A DNA stretch of 64,000 nucleotides, from contig CAJNOI010000008.1 of the NCBI GenBank assembly GCA_905250115.1, positions 883,822 to 947,821 of the forward strand, in the 5' to 3' direction. How positions within the stretch are numbered: position 1 is the first letter of the stretch; the number at the start of each line of letters is the position of its first letter. The stretch is from Adineta steineri. Lineage: Eukaryota > Rotifera > Eurotatoria > Adinetida > Adinetidae. This document shows positions 63,222 to 64,000 of this stretch, piece by piece. The notes under the pieces were generated by a model. It was not told the origin of the DNA. It saw only the letters and a list, made by a program, of their open reading frames with translations, and did not search any database. The position numbers and the translations under genes are program-made.

Positions 63222-63918
63222 AATTTTTATACAAAAAAATAACAGACTAAGCGATTACATAGAAAAAAGATATATGTTTTACTATATATATATCTATACC
63301 TCGAAAATAATTTAAAATTCATTACTTTTCTAATATTTATTTTTATAAATAAATAGTTACGGACATATATTGACTTGAATTTATTTCAATGAATATTGAT
63401 ACATTGTTAAAGTAGAAGAATATAATAATACAAGCGAAATTTTGTTAAATTATATGTTGAAATCTGACAGACTTGAATAATTTTCTTTGGATTTCTCATT
63501 TATGTTGTTCAGCTAATTATAAGCGAGGACAAAACACACAAGTGAATTAAGATTCTTATCACACAAAAAAGAAATAAATAAAGTCGAGGTCAAATAACTA
63601 TACGGACTGAAATGTATGTTGAACGAAGCCTAACGGTCATTTCTTATAGATGATCTTTTTTCCCCACTAATTAGTTACAGGATATGTCGTCTATATTAGA
63701 AATATCATAGTATTAGACTGCATGAATCTCTAGTCGATGTCGCTGATTAGTAATATCAGTAGATGTCATACTTTTTCGTTATGTATTATTTTGTCTTTGT
63801 TACATTTATATAGATACAGTTCTCCAATCATAGACAAGTCATTGTCTTTTGTTCTCATATAGAATTTTATTTCATCAAAATTTTGTAAATTAATATTAGA
63901 ATAGTTAATTAAATTTTG
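63222..63918. other. Intergenic region, nothing supported
   Basis: AT-rich, about 700 bases. A likely 3' end for the DUSP-like gene near the TATATATATC run (63283-63293) and promoter sequence for the gene starting at 63919. No other feature seen. Confidence 0.5.
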
Positions 63919-64000
63919 ATGTCTTTACTTGATCAAAATTGGGGTGCTGGTGGTAGTGCTGAAGATGAAGCACAAGATGAAAATCAACAAGGACGACCCG
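63919..64000 (+). CDS. 5' end of a gene truncated by the window
   Basis: An open frame starts at ATG 63919 (MSLLDQNWGAGGSAEDEAQD, then NQQGRP) and runs off the window edge. The 27 visible residues are acidic with a Gly-rich opening and look like a disordered N-terminus. Too short to identify. Confidence 0.55.
   Translation, partial: MSLLDQNWGAGGSAEDEAQDENQQGRP

Overview
The window is eukaryotic nuclear DNA from a small invertebrate animal. It is very AT-rich. Most introns are 50-70 nt with GTAAG...TTTAG borders. The gene set is metazoan: a TALE homeobox, an RZ-type RGS protein, USF, TAF6, kanadaptin and a fatty-acid elongase. Acceptor-like AG sites lie within a few bases of several start codons, which would fit spliced-leader trans-splicing. 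Short TGTGGG-type (telomere-like) motifs also occur. Together these suggest a rotifer, probably bdelloid; that assignment is inference, not proof. All multi-exon models were built by hand from splice signals, reading-frame continuity and recalled family sequences.

Layout. 1-3181 holds no gene I can support. 3182-5913 (-) is VCP/p97. 6064-10153 (-) is TAF6; its last intron appears to contain a separate proline-rich ORF (6616-7779, same strand). 11574-12361 (+) is MAGOH. 16458-17324 (+) is an unrecognised protein. 18432-20584 (-) is kanadaptin (SLC4A1AP). 22370-26442 (+) is a 16-exon long-chain acyl-CoA synthetase. 27643-28323 (+) is a secreted cysteine-rich protein. 29426-30151 (+) is a LisH-like nuclear protein. 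30380-32958 (+) is ETFDH, with a textbook U12-type AT-AC intron.

35577-41936 (+) is a tandem array of three U-box genes plus a decayed fourth copy, all built on the same N-terminal repeat domain. 41952-43401 (+) is an ELOVL elongase. 43619-44327 (-) is a small TALE homeobox gene. 47261-50622 (-) is an RGS17/19/20-type gene with three candidate first exons that all splice in the same phase to a shared RGS body. 54732-57349 (-) is an unrecognised 334-residue protein. 58555-59408 (+) is USF. 60265-61036 (-) and 61072/61102-62088 (+) are a head-to-head pair of RING/U-box-like plus vWA proteins. 62585-63221 (+) is a DUSP23-like protein that has lost its catalytic arginine. 63919-64000 (+) is the start of a gene cut by the window edge.

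The genes do not form one pathway. Housekeeping functions (protein segregase, TFIID, exon-junction complex, lipid activation and elongation, mitochondrial electron transfer) are mixed with lineage-flavoured families. The most notable items are the U-box array and its pseudogene, the divergent RING/vWA pair, the alternative membrane-targeting exons of the RGS gene, the apparent pseudophosphatase and the U12 intron.
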